From assembly GCA_964525605.1 (NCBI GenBank), contig CAZGKT010000007.1, positions 73,454 through 137,453 on the forward strand: 64,000 bases of DNA, read 5' to 3'. The first letter of the stretch is position 1; each line of letters starts with the position of its first letter. The position numbers and the translations under genes are program-made. Shown piece after piece: positions 50,949-60,698 of the stretch. Under the pieces are notes generated by a model. The model ran no database searches. It saw nothing but the letters and a program-made list of their open reading frames with translations, and was not told the DNA's origin. The DNA is from CAVTWJ01 sp964525605. Lineage in GTDB: Bacteria > Oederibacteriota > Muellerivitia > Muellerivitales > Muellerivitaceae.

Positions 50949-52055
50949 ATGAATGTTTATATCCACATCCCTTTTTGCGCTTCCATTTGCGGTTATTGTG
51001 ATTTCACCTCGGTTGCCGGGCAAGAATCCAGGATCGATTCTTATGTTTCGGCGTTGGTTCGGGAAATTTCTTCTTCGGATCTGGAAGGGCCGTTGAGCAC
51101 TGTTTATTTCGGCGGCGGCACTCCTTCCACCCTGCCTTCTTCCGATGTTGAAAAAATTCTTCGAGCACTCCAAGAAAAAGCGGGATTTTCAACTTCTGTA
51201 GAAATCTCCCTGGAAGCCAATCCGGAAACCGGGGATCCCTCCAAACTCCATGGCTATCGGAAAGCGGGGGTTAATCGACTTTCTTTTGGAGCCCAGGCGG
51301 CCCAAAAGGAAATTCTCAAGAAGCTTGGCCGGGGCCACGAATGGCCAAGGGTGGAACAGGCTGTGGGGGAGGCCCGGCAAGCCGGGTTCGCCAATTTAAA
51401 CCTTGATCTCATGTTCGGCTTGCCGGGGCAAACCTTATCCATGTTTCGGGATTCCCTCGAAAAAGCCCTAGACCTAGATCCCGATCATCTTTCCCTTTAT
51501 GCCCTTCAGGTGGAGGAAGGAACTCCGCTTTCACGATGGGTGAAGGAAGGGCTATCACTCCCTCCCGAAGAAACCGTTGCCGACCAATACGAGAGCGCCC
51601 GATGGATCCTCGGCCTATCGGGGTATGAGCAATATGAGGTATCAAATTTTTCAAAACCGGGATTCTTATGCCGACACAACTGGAATATCTGGAGGGGGGA
51701 AGATTACTGGGGTTTCGGTATTTCCGCTGTGGGGACCGCCCATCGAACACGTTGGACCCACGGAGAAAATCTACTGGAATATATCGAAAAAGCCGGCAGG
51801 GATTTTCCAGTCGAAAGGGAAGACCTAGGGGAAGAAACCTATCTTTTCGAACGGATTATGCTGGGGCTTCGCACGAAAGAAGGTGTCGCTGAAGTCCTGG
51901 TGGATGATTACGCGAAACTGAAGAAAATGGAGATTCGAGACCGTTGGGACTCCCTAGTGGCCAGCGGGTTGTTATCCCATCCTCGGGGTTTCTACCAAGC
52001 TTCGCCTAAGGGATATTTCGTTCTGAATGGAATGCTGGAAAAGCTGATATTTTGA
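50949..52055 (+). CDS. hemW: Heme chaperone HemW (radical SAM)
   Basis: 368 residues. The N-terminal IPFCASICGYCDF gives the CxxxCxxC radical-SAM cluster, with FGGGTPS and VNRLSFGAQ following. HemW was long called an oxygen-independent coproporphyrinogen oxidase, but members of this type act as heme chaperones and lack oxidase residues. The family is often placed next to hrcA-grpE-dnaK, as here. No close ribosome site. Position agrees with the usual order. Confidence 0.93.
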   Translation: MNVYIHIPFCASICGYCDFTSVAGQESRIDSYVSALVREISSSDLEGPLSTVYFGGGTPSTLPSSDVEKILRALQEKAGFSTSVEISLEANPETGDPSKLHGYRKAGVNRLSFGAQAAQKEILKKLGRGHEWPRVEQAVGEARQAGFANLNLDLMFGLPGQTLSMFRDSLEKALDLDPDHLSLYALQVEEGTPLSRWVKEGLSLPPEETVADQYESARWILGLSGYEQYEVSNFSKPGFLCRHNWNIWRGEDYWGFGISAVGTAHRTRWTHGENLLEYIEKAGRDFPVEREDLGEETYLFERIMLGLRTKEGVAEVLVDDYAKLKKMEIRDRWDSLVASGLLSHPRGFYQASPKGYFVLNGMLEKLIF

Positions 52056-52076
52056 CTTAATAAACCCCGTGAAAAG

Positions 52077-52104
52077 TTGACTTTCAAGACCCCCTTCTTA
52101 TTAT
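52077..52104 (+). promoter_or_regulatory. Candidate promoter of hrcA-grpE-dnaK
   Basis: TTGACT (52077-52082) and TATTAT (52099-52104) are 16 bases apart, ahead of hrcA. No CIRCE inverted repeat (TTAGCACTC-N9-GAGTGCTAA) is present. Confidence 0.4.
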
Positions 52105-52126
52105 TATCTAGCTCTTAACCAGATGA

Positions 52127-53176
52127 ATGGGAGATGACCTTTTGACGACGCTACGTCTCGAAGACCGGGAAGAGAACATTCTTTCCTCAGTCATTCATTA
52201 TTATGTGAATTCGGCCAAGCCGGTTTCTTCCCAGGCGATCGCCGGCCAAATGGGCCTTTCCCCCGCCACTGTGCGTAACGTATTGATGGAACTGGAAAAA
52301 AAGGGTTATCTGACTCATCCCCATACATCCGCCGGCCGGGTCCCGCTAAACCCGGCTTACCGGCTGTACGTCGACAAGCTCATGCAGGCTAAACGCCTGA
52401 ACCTGGAAGAAAAGCGACAGATTGAACGTCAATATCAGGTGACCCGGTCTGAAGTGGAAGCCGTCATCCGCCATACCGCCAAGATTCTTTCGGCCATGAC
52501 CCGGCTGGGGGGGGTGGCGTCCTTCCATGTGCCGGAAGAAATTTCCCTCGATCATTTCAAACTGGTTCCCATCGACGCAAAAAAATTGATGGTGATTCTA
52601 GTGTTGGATCACGGGCTGGTGAAGGAAGAACTGGTTCGGCTGGATGCGGCCGTGAGTTTCAAGGAAATTTCCCAGATAACCCAGCTTTTGAATCATCGAT
52701 TCGGCGGAAAAAGTTTGTCGGATTTGAGGGCGATGCTTCTCAAAGAGGCCGAAACGATGAAAAAGACCCGCCTCTCTATCGTGGAATCCACTCTGCGGCT
52801 TATCGAAGAGGCTCTGGATTTTGGGAGCAGCCAAGTGCAATTGGAGGGGGCGACCCATCTGGGGGAACAACCCGAATTCCAGGATTCCGAAAAAATGGAA
52901 CGGCTCTTGAGAATAGTGGAGCAAAAAGCCCTTTTGGCTCGCGTCATGAACCGATTCCCGGAACCTGGATGCCTGGCTGTCCAAATCGGGCCTGAAATTC
53001 CGGAAGAAGCTTTAAGGGATTTTTCACTGGTCAGGATTCCCTTCGCCTGGGAAGGACGGGTGGTCGGGTCCCTGGGCGTTTTGGGGCCTACTCGGATGGA
53101 TTATGAACGGGTTGTTTCCCTGGTCAGCCACCTGGCCCAGACCCTTAAAGAAAATCTCGGCCGATTGGAGCCATAG
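52127..53176 (+). CDS. hrcA: Heat-inducible transcription repressor HrcA
   Basis: 349 residues. The winged helix (SSQAIAGQMGLSPATVRNVLMELEKKGYLTHPHTSAGRVP) and the RLIEEAL helices match HrcA. It normally binds the CIRCE operator in front of groES-groEL and dnaK genes. Here no CIRCE copy was found, so the DNA target may have diverged. The ATG at 52127 or TTG at 52142 (with GGGAG upstream) may start it. The next gene begins one base after the stop. Confidence 0.95.
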   Translation: MGDDLLTTLRLEDREENILSSVIHYYVNSAKPVSSQAIAGQMGLSPATVRNVLMELEKKGYLTHPHTSAGRVPLNPAYRLYVDKLMQAKRLNLEEKRQIERQYQVTRSEVEAVIRHTAKILSAMTRLGGVASFHVPEEISLDHFKLVPIDAKKLMVILVLDHGLVKEELVRLDAAVSFKEISQITQLLNHRFGGKSLSDLRAMLLKEAETMKKTRLSIVESTLRLIEEALDFGSSQVQLEGATHLGEQPEFQDSEKMERLLRIVEQKALLARVMNRFPEPGCLAVQIGPEIPEEALRDFSLVRIPFAWEGRVVGSLGVLGPTRMDYERVVSLVSHLAQTLKENLGRLEP

Positions 53177-53177
53177 C

Positions 53178-53792
53178 ATGATTCCCCTGAATCCCGACGC
53201 GAACGAACCGGAAGTGGAGATTCTTTCCAGTTCACCCGAACCCGAGGAGGGTTTTGAAAATCCCAAGGCCAAACCTTCTTCCCGCTTGGAAGGGGATACC
53301 ACGGGAAACCCCCAGGCGGAAGAATGGAAGAAAAAGCACGATGAGATGAAGGAAAGCTACGTTTGGCTGGCGGCGGATTTTGACAATTACAAAAAACGCA
53401 CCTTGAAGGAACAGGAAGAGAATCGTAAATTCATCGCAGCAGAACTGTTGAAAGAATTTCTGGTGGTGGTGGATAACCTGGAGAGGGCCTTGGCGGCTCT
53501 TCCTGCGGATGACCAGGATAAAGGTCTTTTAAGCCTGAAGCAGGGAGTGGATCTAACATTGAAACAATTCCACAGCTTGCTTGAAAAATACGGGGTCAAG
53601 AAGATCAAGGCCCTGGGGGAGAAATTCGATCCCCGCTACCATCAGGTTCTCTTTCAGGAAGCGGCCGAAAATGTTCCCGATGAGACGGTGTTAGAAGAAT
53701 TGCAAAGCGGTTACCTGCTTCACGACCGGGTCATCCGTGCCGCGATGGTCAAGATTGCCAAGAACACCGGCAAACCATCCCCGGCTGTTTGA
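53178..53792 (+). CDS. grpE: Nucleotide exchange factor GrpE
   Basis: 204 residues. An acidic, disordered N-terminus is followed by the long helix (WLAADFDNYKKRTLKEQEENRKF) and the beta-wing (GVKKIKALGEKFDPRYHQVLFQE ... VLEELQSGYLLHDRVIRAAMVKI). It releases ADP from DnaK. The ATG is one base after the hrcA stop. Confidence 0.95.
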   Translation: MIPLNPDANEPEVEILSSSPEPEEGFENPKAKPSSRLEGDTTGNPQAEEWKKKHDEMKESYVWLAADFDNYKKRTLKEQEENRKFIAAELLKEFLVVVDNLERALAALPADDQDKGLLSLKQGVDLTLKQFHSLLEKYGVKKIKALGEKFDPRYHQVLFQEAAENVPDETVLEELQSGYLLHDRVIRAAMVKIAKNTGKPSPAV

Positions 53793-53886
53793 AGGTTGGA
53801 AGGCGCAGGGAATCGGAGTGAAGTGAAAGTTCGATAGAAGCCCCAAACAGTGGGCGAGAAGGCATGAACGAAAGAGGAGTCAAACC

Positions 53887-55821
53887 ATGGCAACAAATAA
53901 AGTATTAGGAATCGATTTAGGAACCACCAATTCCTGCATGGCGATCATGGACGGAGGCGAGCCAAAAGTCATCGCTAACGCCGATGGCGCCCGCACCACC
54001 CCCTCAGTGGTCGGTTTTTCCAAATCAGGCGAACGCTTGGTGGGCCGGGTAGCCAAGAACCAGGCCATCACCAACCCTACGAATACGGTGTTTTCCATCA
54101 AACGTTTCATGGGCCGCAAGCTTCATGACCAGGAAGTGGAAATGGACCGCAAGCTGGTGCCCTATTCACTCAAGGAATCCTCCAACGGCGACGTGAGGGT
54201 GAAGATCGACGACAAAGAATTCTCCCCCCCGGAGATCTCCGCCATGATTTTGCAAAAGCTCAAGGCTGACGCCGAGGCCTACCTAGGCACCGAGATCACC
54301 GAGGCCGTGATCACCGTACCAGCTTATTTCAACGATGCCCAGCGGCAGGCCACCAAGGACGCGGGCAAGATCGCCGGCTTGGAAGTGCTGCGCATCATCA
54401 ACGAGCCCACCGCGGCGGCCCTGGCCTACGGACTGGACAAGGACAAGAAAAACGAAAAGATCGCCGTGTACGACCTGGGAGGTGGAACTTTCGATATTTC
54501 CATCCTAGAACTGGGCGACGGGGTTTTTGAGGTGAAATCCACCAATGGAGATACCCATCTGGGCGGGGACGATTTCGACCAGCGCATCATCCAGTGGCTC
54601 ATTGACGAGTTCAAAAAAGAATCGGGTGTCGATTTAAAAAGTGACCGCATGGCTCTTCAGCGCCTCAAGGAAGCGGCGGAAAAGGCCAAGATCGACCTTT
54701 CCACTACCCAGGAAACCGATCTCAACCTGCCCTTCATCACGGCGGACGCCTCGGGCCCCAAGCATCTCAACGTGAAGCTTTCCCGCTCCAAACTGGAACA
54801 GTTGGTCGGGGACATGGTCGATAAGACCCTGGAACCCTGCCGCAAAGCCCTGAAGGATGCCGGGATGACGGTGGAAGAGATCCACGAGGTCGTCCTCGTG
54901 GGAGGAATGACCCGTATGCCCTTGGTCGTCAAGACGGTGAAGGATTTCTTCAAGAAAGAACCCCACAAGGGCGTGAACCCTGACGAGGTGGTGGCCGTGG
55001 GTGCCGCCATTCAAGGCGGAGTGCTGAAGGGCGAAGTGAAGGATGTCCTCCTATTAGATGTGACACCCCTCTCCCTGGGCGTGGAAACCTTGGGGTCCAT
55101 CATGACAAAGGTCATCGAGCGCAACACCACGATTCCGGCCAAGAAGAGCCAGGTATTCTCGACCGCTTCCGACAGTCAGAGCACGGTTTCTATCCATGTG
55201 TTACAGGGCGAAAGGGAAATGGCCGGAGACAACCGCACGTTGGGCCGGTTCGATCTGGTCGGCATACCTCCCGCACCAAGGGGAATTCCCCAGATCGAGG
55301 TGACGTTCAACATCGACGCCAACGGCATTCTGCACGTCGCCGCCAAGGATTTGGGCACTGGCAAGGAACAGTCTATTCGCATTACGCCTTCTTCCGGATT
55401 GTCGGACGATGAAATCAAAAAAATGCAGAAAGACGCGGAATTGCACGCGGAGGAAGACAAGAAAAAGAAAGAAAAAATCGAAACTAAGAACCACGCCGAT
55501 TCCATGGCGTACCAGATTGAAAAAGACCTCAAGGAGCATGGCGACAAGGTGGACGCCTCCATCAAGAAGGACATCGAGGACAAGCTCGAAGCCCTCAAGA
55601 AGGTTCTGCCAGGCGACGATACGGAGGCCATCAAGAAGGCGTCGGAAGAACTGGCCCAGGCTTCCATGAAGTTGGGGGAAGCCATCTATAAGGCCGCCCA
55701 GGAAAAAACCGCCAAGGAAGGCGCTCCTTCCGGGGAGAAGGCAGAGGGCGGAGAAGAAAAGCCAAAGGATTCGGGCGCGGTGGATGCCGAGTACGAACCG
55801 GTCGACAAAGATAAAAAGTAA
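53887..55821 (+). CDS. dnaK: Chaperone DnaK (Hsp70)
   Basis: 644 residues, standard size. GIDLGTTNSCMAI at the N-terminus, NEPTAAALAYGLDK, and the DLGGGTFDISIL phosphate loop are intact, as is the substrate-binding domain and an acidic C-terminal tail (EYEPVDKDKK). Folds and protects proteins with GrpE and a J-protein. Unlike many clusters, no dnaJ follows; the next gene is dxr. A terminator ends it. Confidence 0.98.
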   Translation: MATNKVLGIDLGTTNSCMAIMDGGEPKVIANADGARTTPSVVGFSKSGERLVGRVAKNQAITNPTNTVFSIKRFMGRKLHDQEVEMDRKLVPYSLKESSNGDVRVKIDDKEFSPPEISAMILQKLKADAEAYLGTEITEAVITVPAYFNDAQRQATKDAGKIAGLEVLRIINEPTAAALAYGLDKDKKNEKIAVYDLGGGTFDISILELGDGVFEVKSTNGDTHLGGDDFDQRIIQWLIDEFKKESGVDLKSDRMALQRLKEAAEKAKIDLSTTQETDLNLPFITADASGPKHLNVKLSRSKLEQLVGDMVDKTLEPCRKALKDAGMTVEEIHEVVLVGGMTRMPLVVKTVKDFFKKEPHKGVNPDEVVAVGAAIQGGVLKGEVKDVLLLDVTPLSLGVETLGSIMTKVIERNTTIPAKKSQVFSTASDSQSTVSIHVLQGEREMAGDNRTLGRFDLVGIPPAPRGIPQIEVTFNIDANGILHVAAKDLGTGKEQSIRITPSSGLSDDEIKKMQKDAELHAEEDKKKKEKIETKNHADSMAYQIEKDLKEHGDKVDASIKKDIEDKLEALKKVLPGDDTEAIKKASEELAQASMKLGEAIYKAAQEKTAKEGAPSGEKAEGGEEKPKDSGAVDAEYEPVDKDKK

Positions 55822-55848
55822 GCCGGGCATTCAATTCCCGTTTTGAAA

Positions 55849-55876
55849 AAGACGGCCGAAAGGCCGTCTTTTTTTG
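55849..55876 (+). terminator. Terminator after dnaK
   Basis: AAGACGGCC, a GAAA tetraloop and GGCCGTCTT are followed by a run of T residues. Confidence 0.9.
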
Positions 55877-55930
55877 TTTTTAGACGCTTTTCCCGAAGAG
55901 TGAATTTAAATCTTTGCGTAAGGGGAATGC

Positions 55931-55936
55931 TATAAT
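55931..55936 (+). promoter_or_regulatory. TATAAT -10 element upstream of dxr
   Basis: A consensus -10 sits 39 bases before the dxr ATG. No good -35 is spaced 16-18 bases upstream, so the promoter may use an activator or extended -10. Confidence 0.35.
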
Positions 55937-55974
55937 CCCGGTCGCTTGTTCCTAACTTTAAGGATCCCTGTTAC

Positions 55975-57123
55975 ATGTCAAAAAAAATCACCATCCTCGG
56001 TTCTACCGGCTCCATCGGGCAATCCGCCCTGCAGGTTGTCCAAAAACTTAAGCCTGCTTTTCAGGTCGCGGGGCTTACCGCCTACCGAAACGTCAAAGAA
56101 CTGGCCCGGCAAATCAAGACCTATCAACCTAAGCTAGCCGCCATTTCCGATGTAAGATGTTATGAAGATTTGAAAACGCTAACCAAGGGAAGCCGTACCC
56201 AGATACTGGCGGGGGAAGAGGGCCTGGTGGCGGTTGCCGCCGAATCAGGGGCGGACCTGGTCCTTTCTGCCATTGTGGGCGCGGCGGGGTTAAAGCCAAC
56301 GCTGGAGGCCATTCGAAAGGGAAAGGACATTGCTCTGGCTAATAAGGAAACCATGGTCATGGCGGGGGATGTGGTCACGAATGCCGCCCGTAAGTCCGGC
56401 TCCAGGATTCTTCCTGTGGACAGTGAACATTGCGCGGTGTTTCAGTGCTTGCAGGGATGCCCGAACCCCAAAGAAGTCCATAAAGTGCTCCTCACCGCTT
56501 CGGGCGGGCCCTTCCGCCAGCTGGAACAAAGCCAATTCCACAAGATCACTCTTCAACAGGCCCTGAACCATCCGACCTGGCGCATGGGCCCGAAAATTAC
56601 CATCGATTCCGCTACCCTGATGAACAAGGGTCTGGAAGTCATCGAAGCCCATTACCTCTTTAATATGCCATACGAAAAAATCGACATCGTGGTGCATCCC
56701 GAATCCATCATCCATTCCATGGTGGAATATATCGACGGTTCGGTGCTGGCCCAACTGGGCACCACGGACATGCAGATTCCCATTCAATACGCCCTCACTT
56801 TTCCAGCCAGGGCCTTTTCCCCCGTAAAGCGATTAGACCTGACGGCGATCCAACGGCTTCACTTCGAGCGTCCTAACCGGGGCAAGTTTCCCTGTGTGGA
56901 TCTGGCTTATGAGGCGGGGAAAAAGGGGAATGGTTTTCCGGCGGTCTTGAACGCCGCCAACGAGGTAGCGGTAGCGCGTTTTTTAAGGAAAGAAATTCGT
57001 TTCATCGATATCCCTAAAATCATTGAAAAAACCATGAAAAAATTCCGTCCCCTGACAAACAGCACCCTCGATGCTATATTGAAATCCGACCGATGGGCCC
57101 GTGAGCTGGCCCTGGCGACTTGA
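55975..57123 (+). CDS. dxr: 1-deoxy-D-xylulose 5-phosphate reductoisomerase
   Basis: 382 residues, standard length. ILGSTGSIGQSAL is the NADPH-binding loop; ANKETMVMAG, LPVDSEHCAVFQCL and ASGGPFRQ follow, with HPTWRMGPKITIDSATLMNKGLE holding substrate residues. It converts DXP to MEP in the non-mevalonate isoprenoid pathway. It is followed by rseP, a common pair. Confidence 0.97.
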   Translation: MSKKITILGSTGSIGQSALQVVQKLKPAFQVAGLTAYRNVKELARQIKTYQPKLAAISDVRCYEDLKTLTKGSRTQILAGEEGLVAVAAESGADLVLSAIVGAAGLKPTLEAIRKGKDIALANKETMVMAGDVVTNAARKSGSRILPVDSEHCAVFQCLQGCPNPKEVHKVLLTASGGPFRQLEQSQFHKITLQQALNHPTWRMGPKITIDSATLMNKGLEVIEAHYLFNMPYEKIDIVVHPESIIHSMVEYIDGSVLAQLGTTDMQIPIQYALTFPARAFSPVKRLDLTAIQRLHFERPNRGKFPCVDLAYEAGKKGNGFPAVLNAANEVAVARFLRKEIRFIDIPKIIEKTMKKFRPLTNSTLDAILKSDRWARELALAT

Positions 57124-57192
57124 ACCTGATTCTTGGAATTTCCGACCTGACCTAGTCCGTTTCCACCAACGCGCCACGAACAAGGAGAAGAT

Positions 57193-58551
57193 ATGCCGAT
57201 TGTGTACTGGATTGAAGCGATTGCCGCCCTGGGTTTCATGATTTTCATTCACGAGGGGGGGCATTACCTAGCCTGCCGCTTTTTCAAGGTAGATGTGGAC
57301 GAGTTCGCATTGGGGTTCGGGCCAACCCTTTTCAAGCGCCAATGGGGTGCTACGCTTTATTCCATACGGGCCATCCCCTTAGGGGGCTTCTGCAAACCCC
57401 GGGGCGGCGATTTGAGCGGGGAAACTGCCGAAAAAATGTACGAAAAAACTCCGGAGCCGGGCGAATTTTTATACGCCCAATGGTGGAAGAGGGTGGTCAT
57501 ATTTCTGGCGGGTCCCGCCATGAATTTTTTCTCTGCCGTAGCCTTTTTATTCATTCTTTTGCTGATGGGGATCAAGACACCCATTGAGGAGCCGGTGCTG
57601 GGTTTTGTTCAGCCCCACAGTCTGGCCTATGATTGTGGTTTTCAAAAAGGGGACCGCTTGCTCAAGGCCGACGGTCAGGACATCAAGAACCTATATACGG
57701 ATCTGGACTCGGTGTACGAGAAGTTTTCCAAGGACCCCGGCGCTACGGCCCAATTTTCGATTCAGCGCGGGCCTCAAACCCTCGATTTAATGCTGAAAAA
57801 TAGCACTCGGGATCCGAACGCCGCCTTCGGATTTTTCAACTTTAGCCCCCCGATCATCGGGTCCGTCGCCCTCATGACTCCCGCCCGCAAGGCGGGCCTG
57901 CAGGCCAATGACACGATTGTCAGTGTCAACGGGCAGAAAATTTCCGAATGGAACGAGCTGGCCTATTACATCCATACGGCCACCACCGATCCCGTGAAGC
58001 TTGAAGTTTTAAGGGGAAACAGGACGCTCCAGTTCAGCATTGAACGCATCGACAGCGGGATGAGCAAGAGCAAGGCCATTGGAATTTCACCTATTGATTC
58101 CACCCGGTTTGAGATCAAAAAAGTGGGCGTCGGGGAGGCGTTCGTGGGAGCCTGGGAACGCGCCGCGAGTTTTTCCGTCATGTACATGGATCTGCTGGGC
58201 AAGATGGTCACAGGCCGCATTTCTCTAAAAGACAACATCGGGGGCCCCATCTCCATCATGCGGGTCATGTACCAGAAGGCCTCGGAAGGTTGGGATGAGT
58301 TCATCAGTATGGTGGCCACCATTTCTCTGATTCTTTGTCTTATGAACCTTCTGCCCTTTTTGGGCGTGGTAGACGGGGGCCAGGTGGTTCTTTGCCTGCT
58401 GGAGGGCCTGTTTCGCAAACCCGTTTCGGTCAAGTTCCAGGACATCTATCAGAAGATCGGTTTCGCGCTGGTCTTTACCCTGATTCTATTCGCCGTGGGA
58501 AATGATTTGTGGGGATGGATATTGGAGAGGGTTCACAGCCAGATTCCATAA
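57193..58551 (+). CDS. rseP: Site-2 protease RseP (M50)
   Basis: 452 residues. Metal motif HEGGH (20-24) is in the first membrane helix, and two PDZ-like regions (VQPHSLAYDCGFQKGDRLLKAD; SVALMTPARKAGLQANDTIVSV) lie in the periplasm. The late LPFLGVVDGGQV supplies the third zinc ligand. It cleaves transmembrane anti-sigma factors or signal-peptide remnants. Seventy bases after dxr; a good GAAGG-type ribosome site lies before the ATG. Confidence 0.95.
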   Translation: MPIVYWIEAIAALGFMIFIHEGGHYLACRFFKVDVDEFALGFGPTLFKRQWGATLYSIRAIPLGGFCKPRGGDLSGETAEKMYEKTPEPGEFLYAQWWKRVVIFLAGPAMNFFSAVAFLFILLLMGIKTPIEEPVLGFVQPHSLAYDCGFQKGDRLLKADGQDIKNLYTDLDSVYEKFSKDPGATAQFSIQRGPQTLDLMLKNSTRDPNAAFGFFNFSPPIIGSVALMTPARKAGLQANDTIVSVNGQKISEWNELAYYIHTATTDPVKLEVLRGNRTLQFSIERIDSGMSKSKAIGISPIDSTRFEIKKVGVGEAFVGAWERAASFSVMYMDLLGKMVTGRISLKDNIGGPISIMRVMYQKASEGWDEFISMVATISLILCLMNLLPFLGVVDGGQVVLCLLEGLFRKPVSVKFQDIYQKIGFALVFTLILFAVGNDLWGWILERVHSQIP

Positions 58552-58605
58552 ATAACGGTCTGATGTTTTTTCGGATCGCATTTATTAAAAGCGGGAGGCA
58601 TTTTC

Positions 58606-59778
58606 TTGAAACTTCACGAATACCAGGCCAAGGAACTCTTCGCCAAATATGGCCTGCCTGTGACGGCGGGAACACTGGTCAAACATATCGCCGAAGTAGA
58701 TGATTTCATTAAAAAATTTCCCCAGGGTCCCTGGGTGGTGAAGGCCCAGATCCACGCGGGAGGCCGGGGTAAGGCTGGCGGCGTGAAGCTGGCCAAGACC
58801 GAAACCGAACTCCAGCAAAAAACCAGCGATATCCTGGGAATGACGCTCATATCCCCTCAGACGGGCCCGCAGGGAAGACTGGTCAAAAAGGTTTTCCTCA
58901 CGCCCGCGATCGATTATGAAAAAGAACTTTACGTCAGCGTGGTTCTGGACCGTTCCACCCGCACCCCCGTGCTTCTGGCCTCTTCCGAAGGCGGAACCGA
59001 GATCGAGGAACTGGCCGCTACCAAGCCCCAGGCCATCCAGAAAGTTTTGATAGATCCCGTAGAGGGGCTTCGCGCCTACCAAGCCCGCGAACTGCATCTC
59101 GCCCTGGGACTCCCCAAAGAAAAGATCAATCAGGGAGCCGCCCTTTTTATGAAGCTCTCGCGCATGTTTTTGGAACTGGACCTGTCCCTCGTGGAAGTGA
59201 ACCCCCTGGTGGTGCTCAAAACCGGAGATCTTCACTGCCTGGATGCCAAGGTTTCCTTTGAGGACAACGGATTGGCCCGGCACAAGGAATACGCCGATTG
59301 GCGTGATCCCGAAGAGGAGGATTCCCGCGAGTTGGAAGCGGCAGGACACGGTCTTTCCTATATATCCCTCGACGGCAACATCGGGTGCCTGGTCAACGGG
59401 GCGGGGCTGGCCATGGCCACAGCCGATGCCATTCAGCATTTCGGGGGTTCGCCTGCGAACTTTTTGGACGTGGGGGGCGGGGCTACCGCCAAGGCCGTCA
59501 CGGCGGCTTTCAAGATCATCCTCTCCGATTCCCGGGTGAAGGCCATTCTGGTCAATATCTTCGGGGGCATCATGAAATGCGACATCATCGCTCAGGGCAT
59601 CCTGGAAGCCGCCAAGGAAGTGGGGCTGAAGCTTCCTCTAGTCATCCGCCTGGAAGGAACCAACGTGGAACTGGGTAAGGAACTGCTTGCCAAATCCGAT
59701 CTTACCTACAGGTTTGCCTCGAGTATGGATGAGGCCGCCAAGGCCGCGGTGGAAGCCGCGAAAGGGGGCCGCCCATGA
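58606..59778 (+). CDS. sucC: Succinyl-CoA synthetase beta subunit
   Basis: 390 residues. An ATP-grasp enzyme: MKLHEYQAKELFAKYGLPV at the N-terminus and GGRGKAGGVKLAK in the nucleotide loop, with VNPLVV and VNIFGGI in the C-terminal domain. It makes ATP or GTP from succinyl-CoA in the TCA cycle together with SucD. TTG start with GGGAGG seven bases before it. The stop overlaps the sucD start. Confidence 0.97.
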   Translation: MKLHEYQAKELFAKYGLPVTAGTLVKHIAEVDDFIKKFPQGPWVVKAQIHAGGRGKAGGVKLAKTETELQQKTSDILGMTLISPQTGPQGRLVKKVFLTPAIDYEKELYVSVVLDRSTRTPVLLASSEGGTEIEELAATKPQAIQKVLIDPVEGLRAYQARELHLALGLPKEKINQGAALFMKLSRMFLELDLSLVEVNPLVVLKTGDLHCLDAKVSFEDNGLARHKEYADWRDPEEEDSRELEAAGHGLSYISLDGNIGCLVNGAGLAMATADAIQHFGGSPANFLDVGGGATAKAVTAAFKIILSDSRVKAILVNIFGGIMKCDIIAQGILEAAKEVGLKLPLVIRLEGTNVELGKELLAKSDLTYRFASSMDEAAKAAVEAAKGGRP

Positions 59779-60695
59779 GCGTCTATCTCGATAAAAACGC
59801 CAAGGTTATCTGCCAGGGCATCACAGGTTCGGCGGGGCTTTTTCATTCCAAGCACTGCCGCGATTACGGCACCAAGATGGTCGGGGGCGTCACCCCGGGC
59901 AAGGGCGGAAGCGAAATTGAGGGCTTCAAGGTGTTCGATACTGTGAAGGAAGCCGTTTCGAAAACCGGAGCCAATACCACCATGATATTTGTTCCGGCCC
60001 TGATGGCCGCTGATGCCATTCTGGAAGCCGCCGCCGCGGGGATTGAACTGATCGTCTGCATCACGGAGGGCATCCCCGCCAATGATATGGCCCGGGTTAA
60101 CCTGCTTTTAAAACAATATCCTCAATCCCGGCTCATCGGGCCGAACTGCCCGGGCATCATCACGCCCGGCGCGCAAGCCAAGGTGGGCATCATGCCAGGT
60201 TATATCCACAAGCCCGGTAAGATCGGAATTGTTTCCCGATCTGGAACACTCACTTATGAGGCCGTCTGGCAGGTCACTTCCCTCAAATTGGGTCAGTCCA
60301 CCTGTATTGGCATCGGGGGGGACCCCATCGTGGGCACCACCCATCTGGATGCTCTTCAGGCCTTCAACAAGGACAAGGCCACCCAGGCCGTCATCATGAT
60401 CGGTGAAATCGGCGGAACAGCCGAGGAGGAAGCGGCCCTGTATGTGAAGAAGGAAATGAAAAAACCGGTCGCCGCCTTCATCGCCGGCACCACCGCCCCC
60501 CCGGGTAAGCGCATGGGCCATGCGGGCGCGATCGTTTCAGGAGGGAAGGGAACCGCTAAAGAAAAAATCGCGGCCCTGGAAGCCGCCGGAATCGTCGTGG
60601 CACCAACGCCAGGTGAAATCGGGCAAGCCCTAGTGGATGCCCTTGAGGGAAAAGGCCGAAAGAAGAAGTCCTCCGCCAAGAAACCCCGCAAGTAA
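59775..60695 (+). CDS. sucD: Succinyl-CoA synthetase alpha subunit
   Basis: 306 residues. CoA-binding N-terminus (VICQGITGSAGLFHSKHC), GGVTPGKGG, and the phospho-histidine loop GKRMGHAGAIVSG. A basic tail (GRKKKSSAKKPRK) extends past the usual end at about residue 290. The ATGA overlap with sucC indicates coupled translation. Confidence 0.97.
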   Translation: MSVYLDKNAKVICQGITGSAGLFHSKHCRDYGTKMVGGVTPGKGGSEIEGFKVFDTVKEAVSKTGANTTMIFVPALMAADAILEAAAAGIELIVCITEGIPANDMARVNLLLKQYPQSRLIGPNCPGIITPGAQAKVGIMPGYIHKPGKIGIVSRSGTLTYEAVWQVTSLKLGQSTCIGIGGDPIVGTTHLDALQAFNKDKATQAVIMIGEIGGTAEEEAALYVKKEMKKPVAAFIAGTTAPPGKRMGHAGAIVSGGKGTAKEKIAALEAAGIVVAPTPGEIGQALVDALEGKGRKKKSSAKKPRK

Positions 60696-60698
60696 ACC

